Origin: Planctomycetaceae bacterium
Lineage (GTDB): Bacteria; Planctomycetota; Planctomycetia; Planctomycetales; Planctomycetaceae
DNA: 45,551 bases
Direction: 5' to 3'
Assembly (NCBI GenBank): GCA_020426505.1
Contig: JAGQPX010000142.1
Coordinates: 1 to 45,551 of the forward strand
Notes under the pieces: model-generated
Database searches by the model: none
The model's input: the letters and a program-made list of their open reading frames with translations, nothing else
Told to the model about the DNA's origin: nothing
Program-made: the position numbers and the translations under genes
Part shown: positions 1 to 8,865 of the stretch, one piece after another
Layout of the letters: every line of letters starts with the position of its first letter
How positions within the stretch are numbered: the stretch's first letter is position 1

Positions 1-2596
1 TTTTGCCGCTCGGCTCCTGCATGTACAGGTTGAGCGACTCGCCCATGTCGATCCACTTCTGACGGCGGGCCGCACACTCGATGATCCACGCCGGGTCGAC
101 CTCGAACGCGGTGAGGTACCGCATGCGGATGTCCTCCGGGATGCGGTCGATCGCCACAAGCGAGCCATCGTAGTACTTGATGGCGTCAAGCATGTCCTTG
201 TCCCAGAGATTCAAGGCCTTGAGTTCGTCGACCAGTTCGATGTTGATCTGCGTGAACTCACCGGAGAGGTTGCTCTTCACATAGAGGTGCTTGTAGCTCG
301 GCTCGATCGACTGGGTGACGCCGATGATGGTCGAGATGGTCGCCGTCGGGGCGATGGCCATGCAGTTGGAGTTCCGCATGCCGTGCCGGGAGACAGCTTG
401 GCGAACGAGTTTCCAGTCCATCGACTGTGAGCGGTCGATGTCGACCGGGACACCGCGCTCCTCTTCGAGCATGTCGATCGTGTCGATGGGGAGCAGGCCC
501 CGGTCCCACTTGGAACCTTCGTAGGAGGAGTAGGTGCCGCGCTCTTTGGCCAGTTCGGATGATGCCATGATGGCGAAGTACGAGATGGCCTCCATGCTGC
601 GGTCTGCGAACTCGACCGCTTCGTCCGAGGCATAGCTGAAGCCCTGAATGGCGACGGCGTCCTGGAAACCCATCAAGCCGAGGCCGACCGGGCGGTGACG
701 CTGGTTGGACGTCTTGGCTTCGGGCGTGGGGTAGTAGTTGATGTCGATCACGTTATCGAGCATCCGCATGGCGGTGCGGACGGTGTCCTCAAGCAGTTCG
801 AGATTGAGGCCGTCCCTGGTCGTGTGGGCCTTGAGGTTGATCGACCCGAGGTTACAGACAGCCGTCTCATCGGGAGACGTGTTGAGGAGAATCTCGGTGC
901 ACAGGTTAGACGAGTGCACGACGCCCCTGTGGTCCTGAGGCGAACGGATGTTGGAAGGGTCTTTCCACGTGATCCAAGGATGTCCCGTCTCGAACAGCCG
1001 CGTGAGCATCTTCCGCCAGAGTTCGACGGCTGAGACGCGGCGATGCAATTTGATGTCTCCCTCGCGGACGGCCTGCTCATATTCGAGGTACCGTTTCTCG
1101 AAGGCGGCTCCGTACAGGTCGTGCAGGTCGCGGACATCGTCGGGTGAGAACAGGGTCCACTCGCCGTTCTCCTGCACCCGCTTCATGAACAGGTCGGGAA
1201 TCCAGTTGGCCGTGTGCATGTCGTGCGTGCGACGGCGATCGTCTCCCGTGTTCTTGCGGAGGTCGAGGAACTCTTCGATGTCGAGGTGCCACGTTTCGAG
1301 GTACGAGCAGACGGCCCCCTTCCGTTTGCCCCCCTGGTTGACGGCGACAGCTGTGTCGTTGACGACCTTGAGGAACGGGATCACTCCCTGCGACTGGCCA
1401 TTGGTGCCGTGGATGTGCGAGTTGGTCGCCCGGATGTTGGTCCAGTCGTTGCCGAGACCGCCGGCCCACTTCGAGAGTTTGGCGTTGTCGGAGATGGACT
1501 TGAAGATGTGCTCCAGATCGTCCTGCACTGTCGACAGATAGCACGAGCTCAGTTGCGGATGAGGAGTGGCTGAGTTGAACAGCGTGGGCGTGGCCGATGT
1601 GAATCGGAACGTCGAGAGGACGTTGTAGAACTCGATGGCCCGCTCTTCCTGCTGCTCGCCCTCATTGACGGCGAGCCCCATCGCAACCCGCATCCAGAAG
1701 TACTGCGGCGTCTCAATGCGACGGCCTTCGATGTGGAGCAGGTAACGGTCGTAGATGGCCTGCAGGCCGAGGTACTTGAAGAGTTGATCTCGCTCGGGCT
1801 TCAGAGCATAGGCGATCTTCGTGAGGTCGAACTGACGCAGGTCGTTGGACAGGCGATCGGCCATGATGCCGTCGATGATGTAGTGCTCGAACTGGTTGCG
1901 GTACAGCTTTTCGAGTCGGGCGTCCTTGGTTGGTGCTTCGCCGAGGGCCTCGTTGTAGATGACCATCAACATCAATCGCGACGTGACGGTGTCATAGGCC
2001 GGGTCACGCTCGATACGAGAGCGTGAGGCGAGGATCATCGCTCGATAGATCTCCTGCGAGGTGATGCCGTCATAGACCGATCGCATGACATCCGCGACCA
2101 GTTCGTCAATGTCGCACACATCTTCGAGGCCCTTGCAGGCTTCGTTGAGTCGCGTCCGGACGCGGTCCTGATCGAAGGGGACGCGGATCCCGTCTTCCCA
2201 GGTGACGTGGATCGTCGGCGGTTGCTCTGCTTCCTCGGCAGCGACTTCGACATCGCCCCGCAGGGCCCGCATCTTGGCATGCTCGGCCCGGTAGACGATA
2301 TAGCGTCGTCCGACGCGGTAGTGGCCCCGCTTCATCAGGGACATTTCGACGAGGTCCTGCACCTTCTCGACATCGACGCCGCGGTCCGTGCTGGCTTCGT
2401 TTGAGACTTCCTCGGCGGCCTCGGCTGACATCGCCTTGATTTCGGCTTCGATCTCAGCATCGAGAGGCTGCGCCTCAGCAAGGTTTAACTCAGCCCGGAA
2501 CGCATTAGCCATCGCCCGTTCGATGAGGCTGATGTCAAAGGGGGCCACGCGGCCATCACGCTTGCGAACCAACCATTCCTGCTGAGTGCGAATCAT
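1..2596 (-). CDS. nrdA: Ribonucleoside-diphosphate reductase, class I large subunit (3' end outside window)
   Basis: Reduces ribonucleoside diphosphates to deoxyribonucleotides in the cytoplasm with a small radical-generating subunit that is not in this window. About 865 codons are visible from the ATG at 2596, which follows a GAGGAG ribosome site. The N-terminus holds an ATP-cone (about residues 1-110, starting MIRTQQEWLVRKRDGR) followed by a second cone-like stretch (about 125-215). The catalytic core has SSCYLS, NLCTEI (Asn, Cys and Glu of the active site) and AVCNLGSIN. This matches the large class I enzymes with tandem ATP-cones, as in Pseudomonas. The window edge cuts after ...LNLYMQEPSGK, so the last segment and the C-terminal cysteine pair are missing from view. 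Expression is probably set by the NrdR sites upstream. Confidence 0.95.
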   Translation of the reverse strand, partial: MIRTQQEWLVRKRDGRVAPFDISLIERAMANAFRAELNLAEAQPLDAEIEAEIKAMSAEAAEEVSNEASTDRGVDVEKVQDLVEMSLMKRGHYRVGRRYIVYRAEHAKMRALRGDVEVAAEEAEQPPTIHVTWEDGIRVPFDQDRVRTRLNEACKGLEDVCDIDELVADVMRSVYDGITSQEIYRAMILASRSRIERDPAYDTVTSRLMLMVIYNEALGEAPTKDARLEKLYRNQFEHYIIDGIMADRLSNDLRQFDLTKIAYALKPERDQLFKYLGLQAIYDRYLLHIEGRRIETPQYFWMRVAMGLAVNEGEQQEERAIEFYNVLSTFRFTSATPTLFNSATPHPQLSSCYLSTVQDDLEHIFKSISDNAKLSKWAGGLGNDWTNIRATNSHIHGTNGQSQGVIPFLKVVNDTAVAVNQGGKRKGAVCSYLETWHLDIEEFLDLRKNTGDDRRRTHDMHTANWIPDLFMKRVQENGEWTLFSPDDVRDLHDLYGAAFEKRYLEYEQAVREGDIKLHRRVSAVELWRKMLTRLFETGHPWITWKDPSNIRSPQDHRGVVHSSNLCTEILLNTSPDETAVCNLGSINLKAHTTRDGLNLELLEDTVRTAMRMLDNVIDINYYPTPEAKTSNQRHRPVGLGLMGFQDAVAIQGFSYASDEAVEFADRSMEAISYFAIMASSELAKERGTYSSYEGSKWDRGLLPIDTIDMLEEERGVPVDIDRSQSMDWKLVRQAVSRHGMRNSNCMAIAPTATISTIIGVTQSIEPSYKHLYVKSNLSGEFTQINIELVDELKALNLWDKDMLDAIKYYDGSLVAIDRIPEDIRMRYLTAFEVDPAWIIECAARRQKWIDMGESLNLYMQEPSGK

Positions 2597-2966
2597 GTGC
2601 GTTTCTCCTCGGTGAGATGTGTTCCCCCCGAACGCCTCATGGGCGAGCCTCGTGCGGGGGTGATGCCTGATGTGGAATTCCGCCTGAGGGGCATTGCCCT
2701 CAACGATCGAGCAAGAGACAGGCCAACGGACATCCCGGCGCGCGTGCCCGCAGCACGCAACGGTGGGGGAAGTTCGGGGCCTCCTTGCTCTCCGGTTTGG
2801 TACTCCCGAATGCCAGATTTGTGGCCCGATCAGAATGGGCACACAAGAGGTGACGTGTTCATAGATACACTGAACATCGGTTCAACGCAAGGCTCATCGT
2901 GAGCGAGATGCCGATGTCTCAGCGGTCAGTTCCAAGTCGGGATATGCTGGATCACACACCCGACAG
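2597..2966 (-). other. Long 5' leader of nrdA
   Basis: If transcription starts just below the TATATT box at 2973-2978, the nrdA mRNA carries a leader of about 370 nt. It contains a GC-rich stem-loop (GCGTGC 2742-2747, loop, GCACGC 2753-2758). I recognise no riboswitch family and no credible small ORF in it. The end next to the start codon carries the ribosome site GAGGAG. Confidence 0.4.
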
Positions 2967-2968
2967 TG

Positions 2969-2984
2969 GCCCAATATAGGGACA
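2969..2984. promoter_or_regulatory. NrdR box, weak copy over the -10 element
   Basis: GCCCAATATAGGGACA keeps the CAATATA core of the NrdR operator (9 of 16 positions). It lies over the TATATT element. Its centre is exactly 31 bases from the centre of the strong box, an integral number of helical turns and the usual spacing for paired NrdR boxes. The spacing is the main support, since the match alone is weak. Confidence 0.5.
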
Positions 2985-3000
2985 TAAACCGTATCGTCAA
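2973..3000 (-). promoter_or_regulatory. Sigma70-type promoter for nrdA
   Basis: Read on the minus strand, TTGACG (2995-3000) and TATATT (2973-2978) are separated by 16 bases. The element points towards nrdA and is flanked or covered by the two NrdR-box-like palindromes. Mapped by eye; no start site is known. Confidence 0.6.
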
Positions 3001-3015
3001 CACTAAATGTTGTGG
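3000..3015. promoter_or_regulatory. NrdR box, strong copy
   Basis: ACACTAAATGTTGTGG matches 13 of 16 positions of the NrdR operator consensus as I recall it (ACACWATATATWGTGT). It lies directly upstream of the -35 element of the nrdA promoter. NrdR is the usual ATP/dATP-sensing repressor of ribonucleotide reductase genes. Confidence 0.65.
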
Positions 3016-3464
3016 TTGAGCCAGCTTTGACCAAAAAAGCGTTAAGACGTTGGCATTGCTGGGCAAACGGCGATTTCGGCTGTTGATTGGCTGTGGGGAA
3101 CCGGTGCGAAAGAGGATCCTGCGGTCCTGACGCGGCGATGACCTCCCTACCAAAGACGAACGTCGATCAGCTGTTTCCGTCCCCCCAATGAACAGAACGT
3201 CATCGAGTTTAGCAGGGTGATGAGATGCCATCGATAACGTGTGATCGTTGCGTTCGACACCGACGAAATCAATCGCATCGTCGGCGAGGAAATCCGACGG
3301 CATTCGTGTGTTCGCGTCGGATGGTTCCTCGCCGGAAGAGCGGGCATGGAGTGCCTGCTCGATATGCACTTTCTGGTAAGCACGATTGTGGGCGGATTTT
3401 CCGGACTGCTCAACTCCCGTCTGAGACGCGAGTTAACACGATCGATTCGTTGCTGACGATCAAC

Positions 3465-3479
3465 TGGCACAGCAGTTGC
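3465..3479 (+). promoter_or_regulatory. Sigma54 (RpoN) promoter of amtB
   Basis: TGGCAC (3465-3470), five bases, then TTGC (3476-3479) gives the exact -24/-12 architecture, with GG and GC ten bases apart. It points at amtB, and ammonium transporter genes are classic NtrC/sigma54 targets. Transcription would start near 3490 and leave a leader of about 140 nt. I could not find a clear NtrC enhancer palindrome upstream. Confidence 0.75.
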
Positions 3480-3629
3480 CTTTTCCCAGCTTCACGTCGT
3501 CTCGGCACGCCGCGCGAACAGCTCGTCGCTGATCGCACGCTTGGCTTGTCGGATCAAAGTTTTTTGAAATCGATCTGCGCTCAGCGTGCGCGCTGCGGTC
3601 GCGAATGTTTCAGTACGGGGAATCTACTC

Positions 3630-5078
3630 ATGCTCACTCGGAAAGCGCTCTTTCCTCTGTTGCTCACCGTTTTGCATCTTGCATTCGTCTCGGGCCCGGT
3701 GGCCTTCGCTCAGGAGAGTGACTCGACGGAGGCGGAGACTGTCGTCGTCGAGGAAGCGCCGGCGGGAGAGTCGGAAAACGCTCCCATTGATTACGCCGAT
3801 ATCAAATGGGATATGGGCTACACAATCAACACGCTGATCATGTTCGTGTGTGCGGTGCTCGTTCTATTCATGCAGGCGGGCTTCGCGATGGTTGAGGTCG
3901 GACTCAACTCACAGAAGAACACGATCAATATCCTGTTCAAGAACGTGATGGATCTCAGTCTGGGCATCGTGCTGTACCTGTTCGTGGGGTATGGCTTGAT
4001 GTACGGAGGTGACACGGAAGGAAGTCCATGGTTTGGCTGGAGCGGGTCAATGGTCGCTCGTGATGCGCAAATGGCAGACGATGGCACTTGGGCGACTCCG
4101 CCGACCGACTCCGATGGAGCGCCGTACGCGTCAAACGCAGCCGACTTCATGTTTCAGGTGGCGTTTGCTGCGACTGCGGCGACGATCGTATCCGGAGCCG
4201 TTGCCGGCCGGATGAAGTTCATCGCCTACCTGTGCTACAGCATCATCCTGACGGGTTTGATCTATCCGATCAGCGGTTACTGGAAATGGGGCGGCGGACA
4301 GCTTGACCAGTGGGGCTTCCAGGACTTTGCAGGCTCTGTTGTTGTGCATGCGGTTGGAGGCTTTGCGGGACTGGCAGGTGCGATCGCCTTGGGACCCCGG
4401 ATCGGGCGGTATACGGCGGAAGGCAAATCGGTGCCCATGCCGGGTCACAATATCACATACGCAGCACTCGGTGTGTTCATCCTGTGGATCGGATGGTACG
4501 GGTTTAACCCCGGTAGCCAGTTGACCTATGACGGAGCAGTGCAGGCGGAAGCCACGACGTACATTGCTCTGACAACGACTTTGTCCGCTGCGGCAGGCGC
4601 GATCCTCGCGATGGTTTGTTCCTGGGGCAAGTTCGGGAAGCCGGACATCACGATGGCGTTGAACGGTGCACTGGCTGGTCTGGTTGGCATCACGGCGAAC
4701 TGCGATCGTGTCTCTGAGATGGAAGCATTGATCATCGGTGCGGTCGCCGGTTTCCTGGTGTTCGCCGGCATCCTTGCCTTGGACAAGCTCAAGATCGACG
4801 ACCCGGTCGGTGCCTTCCCCGTACATGGATTGTGCGGCATCTGGGGCGGACTGGCGACTGGAATCTTCGGCGACATCCCTGATGGAATCGCGTCGCAAGG
4901 AGAGTTCTTCTTCGTGCAACTCAAATCGACTGCCATCATCTGTGCCTGGGCCTTTGTGACGATGATGGTTGTCTTCTACGTGCTCAAGGCCATCGGGATG
5001 TTGCGAGTCTCGCCCGAGGAGGAACAGCGGGGGCTCGATATTACCGAACACGGCATGGAGGCTTACACACTCAGCTGA
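3630..5078 (+). CDS. amtB: Ammonium transporter, Amt family
   Basis: Inner-membrane ammonium channel or transporter of 482 residues. A signal peptide (MLTRKALFPL... to about Ala27) and an acidic linker precede eleven hydrophobic segments, as in AmtB with its cleaved leader. The pore twin histidines are H240 (VVHAVGG) and H399 (FPVHGLCGIWG); D232 lies in the expected spot. The reading frame is open further upstream to 3225, but only the ATG at 3630 begins with a signal peptide. No glnK/glnB gene follows, so any PII partner is encoded elsewhere. The sigma54 promoter suggests induction in nitrogen limitation. Confidence 0.93.
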   Translation: MLTRKALFPLLLTVLHLAFVSGPVAFAQESDSTEAETVVVEEAPAGESENAPIDYADIKWDMGYTINTLIMFVCAVLVLFMQAGFAMVEVGLNSQKNTINILFKNVMDLSLGIVLYLFVGYGLMYGGDTEGSPWFGWSGSMVARDAQMADDGTWATPPTDSDGAPYASNAADFMFQVAFAATAATIVSGAVAGRMKFIAYLCYSIILTGLIYPISGYWKWGGGQLDQWGFQDFAGSVVVHAVGGFAGLAGAIALGPRIGRYTAEGKSVPMPGHNITYAALGVFILWIGWYGFNPGSQLTYDGAVQAEATTYIALTTTLSAAAGAILAMVCSWGKFGKPDITMALNGALAGLVGITANCDRVSEMEALIIGAVAGFLVFAGILALDKLKIDDPVGAFPVHGLCGIWGGLATGIFGDIPDGIASQGEFFFVQLKSTAIICAWAFVTMMVVFYVLKAIGMLRVSPEEEQRGLDITEHGMEAYTLS

Positions 5079-5104
5079 AAGCAACGTCTGTTCTCCGGCT
5101 GCTG

Positions 5105-5142
5105 CGAAGGCCCGATTCGAAAGGATCGGGCCTTCGCCTTTT
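5105..5142 (+). terminator. Rho-independent terminator of amtB
   Basis: A perfect 12-bp stem (CGAAGGCCCGAT 5105-5116, ATCGGGCCTTCG 5125-5136) with an eight-base loop is followed by CCTTTTC. It begins 26 bases after the amtB stop. There is no T-run in the other direction, so it serves the plus strand. Confidence 0.85.
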
Positions 5143-5147
5143 CTCCG

Positions 5148-7031
5148 TCAGTCTTCCAGTTCGGTCAGGATTCGATCGAGAAGACGCGAGACATACTTCT
5201 CCAGTCGAGGCGGCACGTCGGATGACTCTCGCGGCAGGTTTTTGAGCTGTTGCAGTTGCGGGTCGACCTTGTGATCCAAGTCGTCGAGCGCATTGAGGGC
5301 AGCCATCGAGGTATACAGGCCGAATCTCTGCATGTTGGCTCGGGTGATGAGGATTGTCAGGGTCTGCACCTGATCGTCCGGCTCGTCGCTGTAACGGGCA
5401 AGGGCCTCGGCGGCCACGATCTTGACCGCCTCCGACGGATCTTCGAGGGCATCGACGAGCGGCTCGTGAGCAACCGAGACTGCCTCTTCTCCGCGCATCA
5501 GGAGGCCGAGTGCTGCCCAGTAGCGAACCACAACATTTGGATGCGACAGGTCATCCACGAGTTCGGACGTCGCTTCCGGGGCGAGTGACGAAGCCAACTC
5601 GGCTGTTTCGAGAATCCGTTCCACCGGATACTCGTTCTCGCGACGGGAGAACTCATAGGGGGTGAGGCCGTCGGGAATCGTGTGGAGATGAATCTCCGGG
5701 ATGAAGCCCACATCGCGAATGGCCAGAAGATGTTCGCGATTTGCCTCGCGGAGTCGGGCAAGTGTTTCCTGGTGAGCCTCACTTCCGGCAAGGTTGTTGA
5801 CTTCATCCGGGTCGGCATTGAGATCGTACAACTCTTCGGGCGGTTTCTGCTGCCAGAAATGTGACTGAGCTTCGTTCAGTTGTCCGAGGTCGTACATCTG
5901 CTTCCAGATTCGCGTGGTGGGCGTCTGGAACATGTACTCCAGAAACTGGCCGTAGATCTCGTGGGGGTTGTAGTTGCGGATGTAGACGTACTGCTGATCT
6001 CTGAGGCTACGGACGAGGTCGTATCGCTCGTCCATGCGACCGCGAAAGCCGTAGAGATAGGGTTGTGGCTCTGCGATCTGCTCGCCGGCGAAGGCGTGTC
6101 CCTGGAAGTGTTCGGGGATCGCGATGCCTGCAAGACTGAGCAGCGTGGGGGCCATGTCAATGAAGCCGACAAGCCGGTCGGTTGTTCCACCTGTCTGATA
6201 GTCGGCCGGTCTGAGGTGAGCGAATTTCTCCGGGATGCGGATGAGCAAGGGCACGTGCAGACCGGAGTTGTAGGGCCAGCGTTTATTGCGAGGCATCCCT
6301 GAACCGTGATCGCCGTAGTAGAAGACGATGGTGTCTTCGGCAAGTCCGGCGTCTTCAAGTTCGCCCAGCGTTTCGCCGAACTGAGCATCCATCATCGTGA
6401 CGCGGTCGTAATACTGGGCCCAGTCCTGACGGACCTCCGGTCGATCCGGGTGATAAGCCGGGATGCTGACCTGTTTCGGATCATGGATGCGATTTTTACG
6501 CGGGATGGCGTTACGAATCTGACTTTCGTGACTGATGGTGTGATTGAAGATGGCGAAGAACGGCTGCCCCTCCGCCCGGTTTTTCCAGTGAGCCGTGTTT
6601 GAGGAATCATCCCAGACCTGTCCGGGCTTTTCGAGGTTGTAGTCCTCTTTCGAGTTGTTGGTGCAGTAATAACCGGCCTCTCGGAGATATTGCGGATACA
6701 TCAGGAACCCGTCCGGTAACTTTAGCTGACTCCGCATGTGCTCTGCTCCCGTGCTGGGTGGGTAGAGCCCGGAGATCAGACATGTGCGGGCCGGTGCACA
6801 CACCGGCGCATTGGACCAGCAGGTGAGGTAACGCAGACCGGTCTCGGCGAACGCGTCGAGGTTGGGCGTCGTGGCGTATTCGTCCCCGTAGCAACCGAGA
6901 TGCGGACCGTTGTCCTCGCTGGTGATCCACAGGATGTTCGGACGATCGGCTGCCCGTGAGAGGGATTCGGTCAGCGGCGAACAGAAGCCGACCAGCGTGA
7001 GGAGAGTCGTCAGGAGGAGGCGGTGAGACAT
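5148..7031 (-). CDS. Secreted type I sulfatase with HEAT-like C-terminus
   Basis: Predicted to cleave sulfate esters, probably of algal or other polysaccharides, outside the cytoplasm. 627 residues from the ATG at 7031, which starts a signal peptide (MSHRLLLTTLLTLVGFCSPL...); a longer frame to 7142 has no export signal. The active-site motif C78-A-P-A-R is the CxPxR signature whose Cys becomes formylglycine. SEDNGPHLGCYGD (about 38-50) supplies the metal ligands, and FYYGDHGSGMPRNKRWPYNSG lies further on. After the sulfatase fold, about residues 485-600 look like alpha-helical HEAT repeats (HPNVVVRYWAALGLLMRGEEA, then EDPSEAVKIVAAEALARY). No maturase gene is nearby. The substrate cannot be read from the sequence. 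Confidence 0.9.
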   Translation of the reverse strand: MSHRLLLTTLLTLVGFCSPLTESLSRAADRPNILWITSEDNGPHLGCYGDEYATTPNLDAFAETGLRYLTCWSNAPVCAPARTCLISGLYPPSTGAEHMRSQLKLPDGFLMYPQYLREAGYYCTNNSKEDYNLEKPGQVWDDSSNTAHWKNRAEGQPFFAIFNHTISHESQIRNAIPRKNRIHDPKQVSIPAYHPDRPEVRQDWAQYYDRVTMMDAQFGETLGELEDAGLAEDTIVFYYGDHGSGMPRNKRWPYNSGLHVPLLIRIPEKFAHLRPADYQTGGTTDRLVGFIDMAPTLLSLAGIAIPEHFQGHAFAGEQIAEPQPYLYGFRGRMDERYDLVRSLRDQQYVYIRNYNPHEIYGQFLEYMFQTPTTRIWKQMYDLGQLNEAQSHFWQQKPPEELYDLNADPDEVNNLAGSEAHQETLARLREANREHLLAIRDVGFIPEIHLHTIPDGLTPYEFSRRENEYPVERILETAELASSLAPEATSELVDDLSHPNVVVRYWAALGLLMRGEEAVSVAHEPLVDALEDPSEAVKIVAAEALARYSDEPDDQVQTLTILITRANMQRFGLYTSMAALNALDDLDHKVDPQLQQLKNLPRESSDVPPRLEKYVSRLLDRILTELED

Positions 7032-7332
7032 CGTAGGTTCCCAAGCGAGTTCGTGTGTGCGGTGAGCGGCTCGTCCGCGTGGAGTCGACGTCTCGCTATG
7101 ATGACGACGCCCGGTGCGGATTGCCAATCCGGGTACGAACAAGCTTTGAGAACGGGTGCGTCCGTTGATTGGTGGGGGGGAGTCGACCAGTCGATTGATG
7201 CTTGAGATGAATAGAACGCGGATGACGCGGATCGGGCCGATCAGGACGGATCGCTCATGAGCTTCAAGACAAGAGCGTACATCGGGTGACTATAGGACAA
7301 TCCCGATCCAACGAATTCGCCGGTCGATGCGC
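7032..7332. other. Intergenic, degenerate repeat fragment
   Basis: No gene seen. Bases 7214-7252 (GAACGCGGATGACGCGGATC...GGACGGATC) resemble a decayed copy of the CACGGATGACACGGAT repeat found near 19.7, 43.4 and 44.1 kb. Promoter elements for the sulfatase gene should lie here, but I cannot pick them out. Confidence 0.35.
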
Positions 7333-8418
7333 CTACTTGAAAATCAGTGGGCGGATTTCGATCGGATTGGTTGCTGTCGGATGAGGCTGCGATTCATGTT
7401 CGTCGAACGGTTCGGACGATGCAGCGGTCGATCCGTACGGTAGAGTGGCGATCCGTTCCCCGGACAATCGCTCGAGCAGATTAATGATGTCGTCCAGCCG
7501 GGCATTGGCAATCTTCAACGTCAGACGCCCATCTCCTGCGGGTGAAACTTCACCGATCAGTTGGGCGTCATCCGTGGAGGCAACCGTCGATGATCCAGGA
7601 TCACGCGGTGGCGGAGGGAATGATTTGCCGGACGTCATGAGTTGCCGATGCAACAGATCGACGATCTCGTGTAGCCGATCGGCGGGCAAGTCCTGTTGTC
7701 GGTCAATGAGTTGTTGATACTGGTGCTGCAAGTGGTCGAGCGTGTCGACGAGTTGTCTCACCTCCGATAGCCGCTCGACGTCGCGGCGCAGCGATTTGAC
7801 TTCTGCCTCCAGTGGATGACGGCTTGCGTCGAGGTCCGTCAGACCCGGTGAAAGCGACGGATCATCGTGTGAATCCGGTTCGAGATCCCAGAGGTCCTCA
7901 TCGTTGAGCGCCAGTTCGGGGGGCGGGGGGAGTAGTTCGACCTGTTTGTTGTGATTCGGCTCCGCACGGAGTTGTTCGGGGGAGACAACGATCATGGTGC
8001 GCGACGGACGAGAGGTTCGCGGATCGCCGTCTCGGTTTCCGCCACGAGTGGATGAGACCATTCGCGATTCGCTCATCATCGGACGCGGACGAGTCGTTGC
8101 CGCAGGAGCCGGATTTGGTCGAGTTGCTGTCGGCTTCGCCTCAGCGATCGCGAGCGACTCTTCTCGGACGTCGATTTCCGGGAACGACGTCGCGGTGCTG
8201 ATGTTCTCGGTTAAGGACGGAGTGGTGTTGCGCTGCGCTCCTGCAGCGTCCGCGATCATGGCCGAATCGGTCGCGGCGTGCGGCGTTGCCCGGTGGGCCT
8301 TCGCAAGGATGGCCCGTCGAACGTGAGCGGGTTCGGTGATCGCTGCGATCAGTGTCAACCCGAAGGCCATCATGAGGGCCCAGCAGGCCACATGGAGGGG
8401 ACGGTTCTTCGTGAGCAT
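7333..8418 (-). CDS. Membrane-anchored coiled-coil protein of unknown function
   Basis: 361 residues. One N-terminal hydrophobic segment (about 10-28, ACWALMMAFGLTLIAAI) is an anchor or uncleaved signal. A low-complexity Ala/Thr/Pro/Arg-rich stretch follows, then an acidic patch (about 165-190). A predicted coiled coil comes next (about 205-265, LEAEVKSLRRDVERLSEVRQ...). The C-terminal segment KIANARLDDIINLLERLSGER resembles the short N-terminal (STN) modules of secretins and TonB-dependent receptors. No clear ribosome site precedes the ATG. I do not recognise the family; a role as an envelope or secretion accessory is only a guess. Confidence 0.7.
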   Translation of the reverse strand: MLTKNRPLHVACWALMMAFGLTLIAAITEPAHVRRAILAKAHRATPHAATDSAMIADAAGAQRNTTPSLTENISTATSFPEIDVREESLAIAEAKPTATRPNPAPAATTRPRPMMSESRMVSSTRGGNRDGDPRTSRPSRTMIVVSPEQLRAEPNHNKQVELLPPPPELALNDEDLWDLEPDSHDDPSLSPGLTDLDASRHPLEAEVKSLRRDVERLSEVRQLVDTLDHLQHQYQQLIDRQQDLPADRLHEIVDLLHRQLMTSGKSFPPPPRDPGSSTVASTDDAQLIGEVSPAGDGRLTLKIANARLDDIINLLERLSGERIATLPYGSTAASSEPFDEHESQPHPTATNPIEIRPLIFK

Positions 8419-8667
8419 CAGGAGAATTCAGGTTCAAAGATCCGACGAATTCGCCTCCATACGCGTGATCCTGGCGGACTTTGGGCAGCAGTGGGCTCAA
8501 AGACACATCGTCAGCTATCGACCTGCCGGGAGTGACACTTGCCGTCAAATCTCCCGAATCCGCGAGACTTGACGAGATCTCGCCAGTTGGCCCAATTGTC
8601 ACAGTCGTGGGGCGGGCGAGTGAGCTTACGGGTGCTCGATATGCACCGTTATCAATGCAAAGAAAAG

Positions 8668-8718
8668 AAAAACGCGGTAAGGTCCCCTCAAAGCTCCCAG
8701 CTTTCCTTACCGCGTTTT
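8668..8718 (-). terminator. Strong hairpin terminator
   Basis: Perfect 14-bp stem: AAAACGCGGTAAGG (8669-8682) and CCTTACCGCGTTTT (8705-8718). The 22-base loop can itself pair (AAAGCT/AGCTTT). Read leftwards the stem is followed by TTTTTCTTTTCTTT, a very good U-tract. Read rightwards it ends in only TTTT, so it may act in both directions. Its location between divergent genes is unusual for a terminator. Confidence 0.8.
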
Positions 8719-8859
8719 AAGTTGTCTTTCGCAACGGGTGACGGTGGGCCGCCTCCCGTAGTCGTTCGCGTTGGTCTGCAAAGCCGGTCATCTTGGGAGT
8801 CAGGACCAAGATGCTGACAGGGGCCTCAGTTGAGTTGACTGTGGAGTCCTTACGAACCA
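8668..8859 (-). ncRNA. Candidate small RNA between divergent genes
   Basis: A minus-strand transcript of about 190 nt is bracketed by a promoter-like element (8866-8893) and a strong terminator hairpin (8668-8718). It runs away from the hydrolase gene and stops before the neighbouring coiled-coil gene. It contains a hairpin ATCTTGG/CCAAGAT and no credible start or ribosome site. A 72-codon frame (8717-8935) crosses the region, but its start lies upstream of the predicted transcript start. I recognise no known RNA family (not tmRNA, SRP RNA or RNase P). Confidence 0.45.
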
Positions 8860-8865
8860 CACGCA

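Noticed and set aside
2700..2830. Cobalamin-riboswitch-like words (GCAACGGTG, GCCACTG) near nrdA
   Set aside because: The order and the other conserved boxes of the riboswitch are missing, and the enzyme is class I, not B12-dependent.
3225..3629. Upstream extension of amtB to an ATG at 3225
   Set aside because: The extension has no membrane or export signal, and it would place the sigma54 promoter inside the gene; the ATG at 3630 begins a proper signal peptide.
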